DNA of 27,182 nt, taken from assembly GCA_946478775.1 (NCBI GenBank), contig CAMLDR010000036.1, forward strand, positions 1 through 27,182, written 5' to 3'. Each line of letters opens with the position of its first letter. Positions within the stretch are counted from its first letter, which is position 1. The DNA comes from an uncultured Flavobacteriales bacterium (GTDB lineage Bacteria; Bacteroidota; Bacteroidia; Flavobacteriales; Crocinitomicaceae). The translations under genes were made by a program, and so were the position numbers. The notes under the pieces are model-generated. The model saw only the letters and a list, made by a program, of their open reading frames with translations. It was not told where the DNA came from and made no database searches. Shown piece by piece: positions 8,547 through 14,640 of the stretch.

Positions 8547-9328
8547 CCTTCTTTCAGCATTTTCACAAAATCAGTCACGCGATTTCTGGCAACCGGAATG
8601 CGCAATCCGCTTTTCAGAACGGCAAAATGACCGTCTTCATTCACGTATTCGGCCAGGTTGTTTAGATTAATGATATGGGATTTGTGAACTCTGAAAAACT
8701 TGGCAGGATTCAGGATGTTTTCATAAATTTTTAATGTCCGGGTGTCGAGGTAACGGGTTCCGTCATTGAAATAGATCGTGGTACAGTTTCCGCTCGCCTC
8801 CAGGTGAGAAATCGTATTGTCTTCCACAATTTTCAGTCCTTTGGTGTGGCTGATCGCAATGCGGTTGTTTGGTTTGTTCCGAAGCAGTTGGTCAGATAAG
8901 TTGCGCAAACTTCTGAAGTAAGTCACATAATTTTCTGGGTCCTGTGAGAAAAGCGTATTTGCTTCCACTAGTTTTTCCACTCCAATCCTTAAATCGTCAA
9001 TATCGATCGGTTTCAGAAGGTAATAAACAGCGCTGGCGTTGAAGGCGCGAATGGCATAGTCTTTAAAGGCTGTAACGAAAACCACCAGGAAGTTTTTTTC
9101 TTCCACCTCTTCCAGTAATTCGAACCCTTCTGCGCCGCTCGGCATACGGATATCAAGAAAAATTACGTCGGGTTTACTGGCAGTTATGAGTGCTTTGGCT
9201 TGTTCTTTTCCGGAAGCTTCACCGATCACTTCGATTTCCGGACAAAAATCGTCCAGCATCATCATTAAATTTTTGCGTGCGTATTCTTCGTCATCAATGA
9301 CCAAAGCACGAAGTCTTTTCGGTTCCAT
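8543..9328 (-). CDS. LytTR-family response regulator
   Basis: The 261-residue DNA-binding regulator has an N-terminal receiver domain with the acidic pair D12/D13, phospho-acceptor D59 (IFLDIRMPSG), T86 and K106, and a C-terminal LytTR domain (about 155-255) containing the family core FFRVHKSHIINL. It is the evident partner of the kinase that follows with a 4-nt overlap. LytTR proteins bind pairs of short direct repeats and usually regulate nearby or envelope genes; no clear repeat pair was found in the 200-nt region upstream, so autoregulation is not shown. The start at 9328 is the only ATG before the receiver domain. No convincing -33/-7 pair was found upstream of it (9329-9530). Confidence 0.93.
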   Translation of the reverse strand: MEPKRLRALVIDDEEYARKNLMMMLDDFCPEIEVIGEASGKEQAKALITASKPDVIFLDIRMPSGAEGFELLEEVEEKNFLVVFVTAFKDYAIRAFNASAVYYLLKPIDIDDLRIGVEKLVEANTLFSQDPENYVTYFRSLRNLSDQLLRNKPNNRIAISHTKGLKIVEDNTISHLEASGNCTTIYFNDGTRYLDTRTLKIYENILNPAKFFRVHKSHIINLNNLAEYVNEDGHFAVLKSGLRIPVARNRVTDFVKMLKEG

Positions 9329-9530
9329 AATGTAGTTTGTTACTTGTTCTTATCGACAATTTACGAGTTCTAATAAACTGAGTACCTGTTTTGAAACAGA
9401 ACACATTCTTTTTTCAACTGTTAAAATATGCTCCTTGGTAGTATAATCAAAAGTTAATACCGTTAAAATTATTTATTTTTTGCTTAACAACCTTTAAAAA
9501 GTCGGGGCAGAAAATTTTCCGGGCTTCCTT

Positions 9531-10280
9531 TTAAAAAATGGTTTTAAATAATTGAATCACTTCCTCCCGGTTTTCCTCGTGCGACATATGTGCTGTATTG
9601 GGGAAAACGATGGACGATATTTTATTTTGGGTACAAAACGATTCCAGCAATCCCACATTTACCAGTTTGTCATTCTGACCGCTGATAACGGTGTATTTCT
9701 CCGGATTTTTTTCCATCAGATAAGCCAGGTCAAAGCGGTTTTTCATGGCTAATGCCGCCCATGCAATGGATTTGGGTTCCATCTGCTCCGCTATGTGAAT
9801 ATAATGATTGATAGCGTCTTGCATTTTGTCCGGATTGTGAAACAGGTTTGGAATTGCTTCACGGATAAAAACGGGAGCTTTGGTCAGTACCATATTTGCC
9901 ACGCGCTCGCGGTCTCTCTTTTTGTCTTCGGAGTCACTCCAGGGGTGCGAATGGAATAAGATCAAATGCTCCAGTCCGGGAATGAGTTTCATCAGTTCCA
10001 GCCCAACGTAGCCGCCCATGGAATGTCCCACAATGATCGGATGCTTCAGTTTTTCATGCAAGATGATTTTCTCTACTCCCTTTGCCATGGACAGGATCGA
10101 AGGAGTGGCATTAAAATCGATAGGGCTTTTGCCGTGGCCGGTCAGATCAATGCATACGGCTTTTATCGGAAGATGCTGGATCAATTCGTCCCACATACTC
10201 AAATCTTCCATGAAACCATGCAAAAAAACAACAGGACTTCCATTTCCTGAAATCCGGTAATTTAATAAATTTTCGTCCAT
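9531..10280 (-). CDS. α/β-fold hydrolase, 249 aa
   Basis: This is a cytoplasmic α/β hydrolase with a complete triad: nucleophile S87 in GHSMGG (85-90), acid D204 in SGQNDKLV and base H231 in NTAHMSHEE. The oxyanion-hole motif is LHGFMED at 20-26, and DLTGHGKS (45-52) is the usual strand-turn after it. A helical cap lies between about residues 115 and 190. There is no signal peptide. The fold covers esterases, thioesterases and C-C hydrolases, and the sequence does not decide among them. It stands between the two-component genes and pepP, with 120 nt to pepP and 202 nt to the response regulator, so it may be its own transcription unit. The ATG at 10280 starts right at the first strand of the domain. 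Confidence 0.9.
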   Translation of the reverse strand: MDENLLNYRISGNGSPVVFLHGFMEDLSMWDELIQHLPIKAVCIDLTGHGKSPIDFNATPSILSMAKGVEKIILHEKLKHPIIVGHSMGGYVGLELMKLIPGLEHLILFHSHPWSDSEDKKRDRERVANMVLTKAPVFIREAIPNLFHNPDKMQDAINHYIHIAEQMEPKSIAWAALAMKNRFDLAYLMEKNPEKYTVISGQNDKLVNVGLLESFCTQNKISSIVFPNTAHMSHEENREEVIQLFKTIF

Positions 10281-10400
10281 AGATTTAGTTATGTTTTGTC
10301 CTCAAATGGTGACGTATCTCAATAGGTTCAGAATTCATTGAACAGCCGAAGAAAGCTATTCCGGTTTGAAAATGATCATCTATTCACTGGATGATACTCC

Positions 10401-11696
10401 TTATTTCTGGTTCATCAACGTTTCTATTTCATCTGCTTCGATCGGGATGTTTCTCATCAGGTTGAACGGTTCTCCGGATGCCTGAACAACTAAGTTGTCT
10501 TCGATTCGGATTCCCAAACCTTCTTCCGGAATATAAATTCCAGGTTCACAGGTAAATACCATGTTCGCTTCGATCGGCACGTTCCAAAGACCTACGTCAT
10601 GGGTGTCGAGTCCCAAATAATGCGATGTTCCGTGCATGAAATACTTTTTATATGCCGGCCAGTTCGGATCCTGGTTCTTAATAGCTGTTTGGTCCAGTAA
10701 TTTCAATCCCAATAGCTCGGACTCCATTAAACGCCCTACTTCTTTTTGGTATTCAGCCAGCATGGTTCCAGGAACAAGCATTTTTTCCGCAGCTGTTTTA
10801 ACACGCAGAACGGCATTGTAAACTTCTTTTTGTCTTGGAGTAAAGCGCCCGTTAACCGGTATGCTTCGCGACATATCCGAAGAGTAATTGGCGTATTCTG
10901 CTCCAACGTCCAGCAGGATTACGTCGCCGTCATTGCATTGCATATTGTTTTCAATGTAGTGAAGCACGCAAGCATTTTTTCCGGAAGCAACAATCGGGGT
11001 GTAAGCCCATCCTTTAGATCGGTTTCGCAGGAACTCATGAGAAAATTCCGCTTCGATTTCGTATTCCCAAACACCCGGTTTTACAAAACCTAAAATCCGT
11101 CGGAATCCCTTTTCGGTAATGTCACAGGCTGTTTGCATTAAATCCAATTCGGCTTTTTCTTTCACCGAACGGATCTGGTGCATGATCGGGGCGCTTTTGT
11201 GTACCTGGTGTGCCGGATAATCTTGTTTTACCTGGATAATGAAACGGTCTTCACGCGTTTGAACAGTGGTGTCAGCACGCAGATGCTCATTGGTATTCAG
11301 GTAAATCCCTTCCGCTTCAGACATCAGCTGTTTGAAAATGGTTGGAAATTGCTGCAGCCAGTAAACAGTTTTGATTCCTGCTGTTTCAAATGCCTGGTCT
11401 TTATTTAGTTTGGCGCCTTCCCAAACAGCAATGTGATCATTCGTTTCTTTTAAGAAAAGGACCTCACGATGTGCTTCATTACTTGCATTCGGGAACAAAA
11501 CCAAAATACTTTCTTCCTGGTCCACCCCCGACAAATAGAAAATGTCCCGGTGTTGGGTGAAAGGTAAAGTTCCGTCAGCACTTACCGGGTAAATATCGTT
11601 TGAATTGAATACGGCTAAAGTGTTTTTTGCCATTTTTGCCGTAAATTTCTTCCGGTTTTCAATAAAAAGGTTTTTGTCTATTTGGAAATATTTCAT
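10401..11696 (-). CDS. pepP: Aminopeptidase P family (Xaa-Pro) metallopeptidase
   Basis: The 431-residue M24B peptidase removes the N-terminal residue from peptides whose second residue is proline. An aminopeptidase P N-terminal domain occupies about 1-165 and the pita-bread catalytic domain about 180-425. The five dinuclear-metal ligands are all present: D263 (LLDVGAEYANYSSD), D274, H359 (HGTSHYLGLD), E384 (CEPGIYI) and E399 (GIRIEDN). H355, equivalent to the conserved first His of that motif, is also there. No signal peptide is seen, so the enzyme is cytoplasmic. The frame extends 17 codons upstream, but ATG 11696 begins the conserved MKYFQ start and is preferred. A REP-like inverted repeat lies just upstream. 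The length matches the family. Confidence 0.93.
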   Translation of the reverse strand: MKYFQIDKNLFIENRKKFTAKMAKNTLAVFNSNDIYPVSADGTLPFTQHRDIFYLSGVDQEESILVLFPNASNEAHREVLFLKETNDHIAVWEGAKLNKDQAFETAGIKTVYWLQQFPTIFKQLMSEAEGIYLNTNEHLRADTTVQTREDRFIIQVKQDYPAHQVHKSAPIMHQIRSVKEKAELDLMQTACDITEKGFRRILGFVKPGVWEYEIEAEFSHEFLRNRSKGWAYTPIVASGKNACVLHYIENNMQCNDGDVILLDVGAEYANYSSDMSRSIPVNGRFTPRQKEVYNAVLRVKTAAEKMLVPGTMLAEYQKEVGRLMESELLGLKLLDQTAIKNQDPNWPAYKKYFMHGTSHYLGLDTHDVGLWNVPIEANMVFTCEPGIYIPEEGLGIRIEDNLVVQASGEPFNLMRNIPIEADEIETLMNQK

Positions 11697-11750
11697 CGTT
11701 CTATCTATAAGTCCTGTGAAATTAATAAAATTCAAAATGCAAAACACTGC

Positions 11751-11829
11751 CTTCGACTCCGCTCAGTCAGCTTTTAATTGAATTTTTTTAATTTAGTTAA
11801 GTAGAACAGGTCACTGAGCGGAGTCGAAG
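11751..11829. repeat. REP-like inverted repeat, 17-bp perfect arms
   Basis: CTTCGACTCCGCTCAGT (11751-11767) is repeated as its exact reverse complement at 11813-11829, with a 45-nt AT-rich centre. Arms of this TTCGACTCCGCTCAG type are, from memory, dispersed in many bacterial genomes as palindromic intergenic elements. It sits between the divergent pepP and the 106-residue orphan, clear of both coding regions, and can fold in either transcript. Confidence 0.85.
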
Positions 11830-11922
11830 TGAGCTTTTTTTAATTTTTTTCATACTGTAGAGTAGATCGTAAGTACTTTACGAACTACTGGGTGCAAATT
11901 TGTATCATCAAAGTGAAACAGT

Positions 11923-12243
11923 ATGAAAACAATATTCGACAGCATCTTATTAAACCGGATTCAATTTGAGAATTCATCAACGGAAGTTCAATTGGACTGC
12001 TGCATCTATGAAAACGGGACGGGTTATGAAAGCCAGATTTTCGTTAGTATGAGTGCCTTCAATCAATTACTGTGTGAGTTAAGCGTACGCGGAATTGATT
12101 TGAACATTGACGAGAACCTGGATACCATTGTAATCTCTGAGACAGAGATCATTTACTCCATGGATTTAACGAATGAAACGGATCAACCGATTTTCCTTCC
12201 TTATTATTGTTTCCCGGAACAAAGTAAGCTTTTAAGAGCCTGA
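11923..12243 (+). CDS. Hypothetical cytoplasmic protein, 106 aa
   Basis: The product is acidic and soluble, with no signal peptide or membrane segment, and no family is recognised. Its layout (short strand-like stretches such as TEVQLDCCIY and LDTIVISETEIIYSMDL around a helix near residues 42-58) suggests a small α/β or β-sandwich fold. A Cys-Cys pair is at 26-27. The ATG at 11923 is the first in frame; no clear ribosome binding site precedes it. It is followed after 142 nt by the lipoprotein gene, which has its own candidate promoter, so co-transcription is uncertain. The normal codon pattern of the frame and lack of a long competing frame support it as a real gene. Confidence 0.65.
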   Translation: MKTIFDSILLNRIQFENSSTEVQLDCCIYENGTGYESQIFVSMSAFNQLLCELSVRGIDLNIDENLDTIVISETEIIYSMDLTNETDQPIFLPYYCFPEQSKLLRA

Positions 12244-12313
12244 ATAACTTCCGTTCTGACAGATATAGGTGGCTCGAAATCAGCCCGGATGTGGGAGATT
12301 TTTAGAAATATCT

Positions 12314-12342
12314 TTGGTGTAACAAAAAAAGTTGTATTTTCG
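12314..12342 (+). promoter_or_regulatory. Candidate promoter of the 214-aa lipoprotein gene
   Basis: TTG at 12314-12316 is followed after 18 nt by TATTTTCG (12335-12342), seven of eight matches to TAnnTTTG. It predicts transcription from about 12347 and a leader of about 40 nt. A second, perfect box, TATCTTTG, overlaps at 12309-12316, without a checked -33. Confidence 0.45.
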
Positions 12343-12385
12343 AATTGTGTTCCATGAACACATTGGTTTGAAAAACGATATATCT

Positions 12386-13030
12386 ATGAAAAAAGTTATT
12401 GCACTTTTTGTGTTTGGTTCTGTATTTTTAGCGGGTTGTCCAAAACACGAAATTATTCCGGCACCGACACCAAAGGTTGAATTGGAATCTAATTTTATCG
12501 GTACCATTAATGGAAGCCAGATAGAATTGACACAAAACGTTGACGGTTATTATTTAGATGCAACAAAAACTAAATTAATTCAGCCATCACCAACGCCTTC
12601 CACGGCTACTTACTATGCAAACATGAAATCTTCCAATGGTTTGGTTTCCATTCGTGTAGGATTGGGTACGCTTCAATTTGACGGAAGTGCTTCCAGCGAT
12701 CCAAGTTTATCAGCATTCAACAGCTATTTCACTTCGGTTACAGAGCCTCTTTATTCGGATATGGCAGCCGCAGGTTTTGAAGTGGTTTACCGCGATGGTT
12801 CCGGAAATATCTGGACTTCGGATGAAGCATCACCCATTCCTCAGGATGTTATTTTCACTGGTATCACTCAGGAATCTGATGGATCAGGAGATTATTCCAA
12901 GTTTACATGCACATTCGATTGTGTGGTATATCGGGATACACCCGATCTGACTACTCCGGATCCGAATGATATGATAACACTTTCAATGCCGATCACGAAC
13001 GCAGTTTTCAAGGGTTGGTTTAGAAGATAA
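12386..13030 (+). CDS. Lipoprotein of unknown function, 214 aa
   Basis: A clear lipoprotein signal (MKKVIALFVFGSVFLAGC, lipobox LAGC, Cys at 18) precedes about 195 residues with alternating hydrophobic strands and many Ser, Thr, Asp and Gly, as expected of a periplasmic or outer-membrane β-rich domain. A short proline-rich linker (IIPAPTPKVE) follows the lipid anchor. Two cysteines in CTFDC near 174-178 could form a disulfide. No family is recognised; it resembles the orphan lipoproteins common in Flavobacteriales. The frame is open 18 codons upstream, but ATG 12386 starts the signal and is chosen. A terminator follows 16 nt after the stop, so this gene ends its transcript before the amidotransferase-like gene. 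Confidence 0.8.
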   Translation: MKKVIALFVFGSVFLAGCPKHEIIPAPTPKVELESNFIGTINGSQIELTQNVDGYYLDATKTKLIQPSPTPSTATYYANMKSSNGLVSIRVGLGTLQFDGSASSDPSLSAFNSYFTSVTEPLYSDMAAAGFEVVYRDGSGNIWTSDEASPIPQDVIFTGITQESDGSGDYSKFTCTFDCVVYRDTPDLTTPDPNDMITLSMPITNAVFKGWFRR

Positions 13031-13046
13031 TTTGATAATTTAAAAG

Positions 13047-13077
13047 AAGCCATTTGTTAACAGACAGATGGCTTTTT
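13047..13077 (+). terminator. Intrinsic terminator after the lipoprotein gene
   Basis: AAGCCATTTGT (13047-13057) pairs with ACAGATGGCTT (13064-13074) with one G-T wobble around a 6-nt loop, then T residues to 13077. It lies in the 59-nt gap before the next plus-strand gene. Confidence 0.8.
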
Positions 13078-13089
13078 AGTTTATTCTTT

Positions 13090-13761
13090 ATGCAGCAACT
13101 GAAGATTGGGATTATTGGAGATTTTAATTTTACCTTCAATACACATCATGCGACTAATATGGCCTTGGATCATGCGGGGCGTTTTTTGGAGGTGGAGTTA
13201 TCTTATTACTGGATAAAGGTAAATGAGGTAATTAACATGAAGCCTCAGCAATTGTCGAATTACGACGGATTCTGGTTTGCTCCGGGGCCATACCTCAATT
13301 TATTTTACCTCAACGGAGTAATCGATCTGTTACTTCAGCAGGAAGCGCCTGTTTTTATAACCGGAGAAGGGTATAAAGCATTGATAGACGTATTGATCCA
13401 TCGCAATAATCTGAGTGCAAACGGAGAAAAGCTGATATCAGATAACCTGGTGGATGGAAATCATTTCGAGCGGGTTTATGTTGTTCCCCATTCTTCTGCA
13501 CTAATCCATTTATACGAAACCCGGAACCCGGAAGAACTTACGGCAACCCGCTATAGTTTGTATCCGCAGCTCATCGGAAGCCTTACTGAAACAGATGTGG
13601 ATATTGAAGCCTACAATCAGTTTGAAGAACCGGAAATAATTAGCTTGAAGAATCGCCGGTTTTTCCTGGCATGCGGATTTTGTCCTCAAATCAGTTCCAC
13701 CAGGGAACTTCCACATCCTTTGGTGTATACCTTCGTGAAATCCTGTTTTCTGAGTAATTAA
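13090..13761 (+). CDS. Degenerate class I glutamine-amidotransferase-like protein (CTP synthase C-terminal-related)
   Basis: The 223-residue product resembles the stand-alone proteins related to the CTP synthase amidotransferase domain: IGIIGDFN (6-13) opens the fold, THHATNMALDHA (18-29) is the first helix, YDGFWFAPGPY (58-68) the loop before the nucleophile strand, and LPHPLVYTF (207-215) the C-terminal end. The triad is lost. The nucleophile elbow reads ITGEGYKAL, with Glu93 where Cys belongs, and the usual HPE motif reads CPQ (198-200), so His and Glu are replaced by Cys and Gln. No glutaminase activity is expected; a binding or regulatory role is possible. ATG 13090 is preferred to 13054 because the earlier codons run through the terminator. 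It lies after the terminator with no clear promoter, and its stop overlaps that of convergent rnhA. Confidence 0.7.
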   Translation: MQQLKIGIIGDFNFTFNTHHATNMALDHAGRFLEVELSYYWIKVNEVINMKPQQLSNYDGFWFAPGPYLNLFYLNGVIDLLLQQEAPVFITGEGYKALIDVLIHRNNLSANGEKLISDNLVDGNHFERVYVVPHSSALIHLYETRNPEELTATRYSLYPQLIGSLTETDVDIEAYNQFEEPEIISLKNRRFFLACGFCPQISSTRELPHPLVYTFVKSCFLSN

Positions 13762-14231
13762 TCTTCGTGTCGCTGAACTTCTTCGAAGTAGTGGTCTACC
13801 AGCAGGTTCGTTCCTAAAGCAGCTTCAACAGCCAATACATCACAGCGCTCATTTTCCGGATGACCATTATGGCCTTTCACCCAAATGAATTCGATTTGGA
13901 ATGATTTCGAAATGGAAAGATATCGAAGCCAAAGATCCTTGTTTTTCTTCTTTGCAAATCCTTTTGCATGCCAGCCATAAACCCATCGTTTCTCAATGGC
14001 ATCAATCACGTATTTCGAATCGGAGTATATTTTGACAGGAATGGTATTGGTTTTCAAACTCTCCAGGGCGCAAACCACCGCCAGTAATTCCATGCGATTA
14101 TTGGTAGTTAATCGGAAACCCTGAGAAATCTCTTTGACGGATTGTTTGTACCGGAGTATGATTCCGTAGCCTCCCGGACCCGGATTTCCCCTTGCAGAAC
14201 CGTCTGTAAATATTTGAATATATTCCGTCAC
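13758..14231 (-). CDS. rnhA: Ribonuclease HI (GTG start)
   Basis: RNase HI cuts the RNA strand of RNA-DNA hybrids, for example in R-loops and primers, using two Mg2+ ions. The 157-residue protein has normal length and all four acidic residues: D10 (FTDGSARGNPG), E48 (NNRMELLAV), D71 (YSDSKYV) and D131 (ERCD), plus the catalytic loop GHNGHPENERC. The start codon is GTG at 14229-14231: an in-frame TAA lies four codons upstream and no ATG occurs before the catalytic strand, so there is no other choice. A perfect -7 box ends 4 nt before it, suggesting a leaderless mRNA. Its stop and that of the convergent amidotransferase-like gene share a TTAA, with a 4-nt overlap. Confidence 0.94.
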   Translation of the reverse strand: MTEYIQIFTDGSARGNPGPGGYGIILRYKQSVKEISQGFRLTTNNRMELLAVVCALESLKTNTIPVKIYSDSKYVIDAIEKRWVYGWHAKGFAKKKNKDLWLRYLSISKSFQIEFIWVKGHNGHPENERCDVLAVEAALGTNLLVDHYFEEVQRHED

Positions 14232-14235
14232 CCGG

Positions 14236-14243
14236 CAAAGTTA
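14236..14243 (-). promoter_or_regulatory. -7 box directly in front of rnhA
   Basis: TAACTTTG on the minus strand is a perfect TAnnTTTG box. It ends four bases before the GTG start codon, so transcription would begin at or within a base or two of the start codon. The triplet 19 nt upstream is ATT, not TTG. Confidence 0.5.
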
Positions 14244-14314
14244 TAAAAATCTCCCGTTTTAAAATTTTTAATCAGAGTTGTAGAAAAGATGATTTTAGCT
14301 AAATAGTTGTTAAA

Positions 14315-14332
14315 AATTCACCATGGTGAATT
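14315..14332. repeat. 18-nt perfect palindrome
   Basis: AATTCACCATGGTGAATT reads the same on both strands. It lies in non-coding DNA about 85 nt upstream of rnhA and 309 nt past the PKD gene stop. It could be an operator for a dimeric regulator; no regulator is identified. Confidence 0.5.
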
Positions 14333-14569
14333 CTTTAGGATTCCAATAGTTAGAACTGCCGAATAGGGGTAAAAATCTTCTGAATGGTCTGTTTAGGACG
14401 ATAAAGCAATGGTTTTTAATTCGGTAACGGGGTATTAACTTTCAAGAAATGTTGGAAATGTTGGAAATTGGGTTTTGAATTACATAATTTAATGCGCAAT
14501 TTTGTAATCGAAAAGGAGCTGATATCTTCAGTTTCTGATTCAGTGAATAGTGGTTAGGTTAGGTTAACG

Positions 14570-14603
14570 AAAAGCGGTCAGCAATGATCGCTTTTTGTTT
14601 TTT
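14570..14603. terminator. Bidirectional terminator, downstream of the PKD-repeat gene
   Basis: AAAAGCGGTCA (14570-14580) pairs with TGATCGCTTTT (14585-14595) around GCAA, with one G-T wobble, flanked by A-runs and T-runs on both sides. It can end the minus-strand PKD gene (stop at 14641); the longer T-tract is on the plus strand. Confidence 0.65.
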
Positions 14604-14640
14604 ACCTGAATACTATTTTAAAGTTGAACTAAAGATTTAT

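Larger units (their letters stand above)
14244..14640. other. 397-nt intergenic region with palindrome, short tandem repeats and terminator
   Basis: No credible gene is seen; the longest frame is 21 codons from 14492. The stretch holds an 18-nt perfect palindrome (14315-14332), two tandem copies of GTTGGAAAT (14451-14468), three GGTTA units (about 14552-14568) and a bidirectional terminator (14570-14603). A promoter-like pair, TTG 14475-14477 and CAATTTTG 14497-14504 with the canonical 19-nt spacing, points toward that terminator on the plus strand. Confidence 0.6.

Noticed and set aside
14492..14557. 21-codon frame in the rnhA-PKD gap as a possible leader peptide
   Set aside because: Its ATG lies inside the promoter-like element it would depend on, and no ribosome binding site or regulatory codon run is visible.
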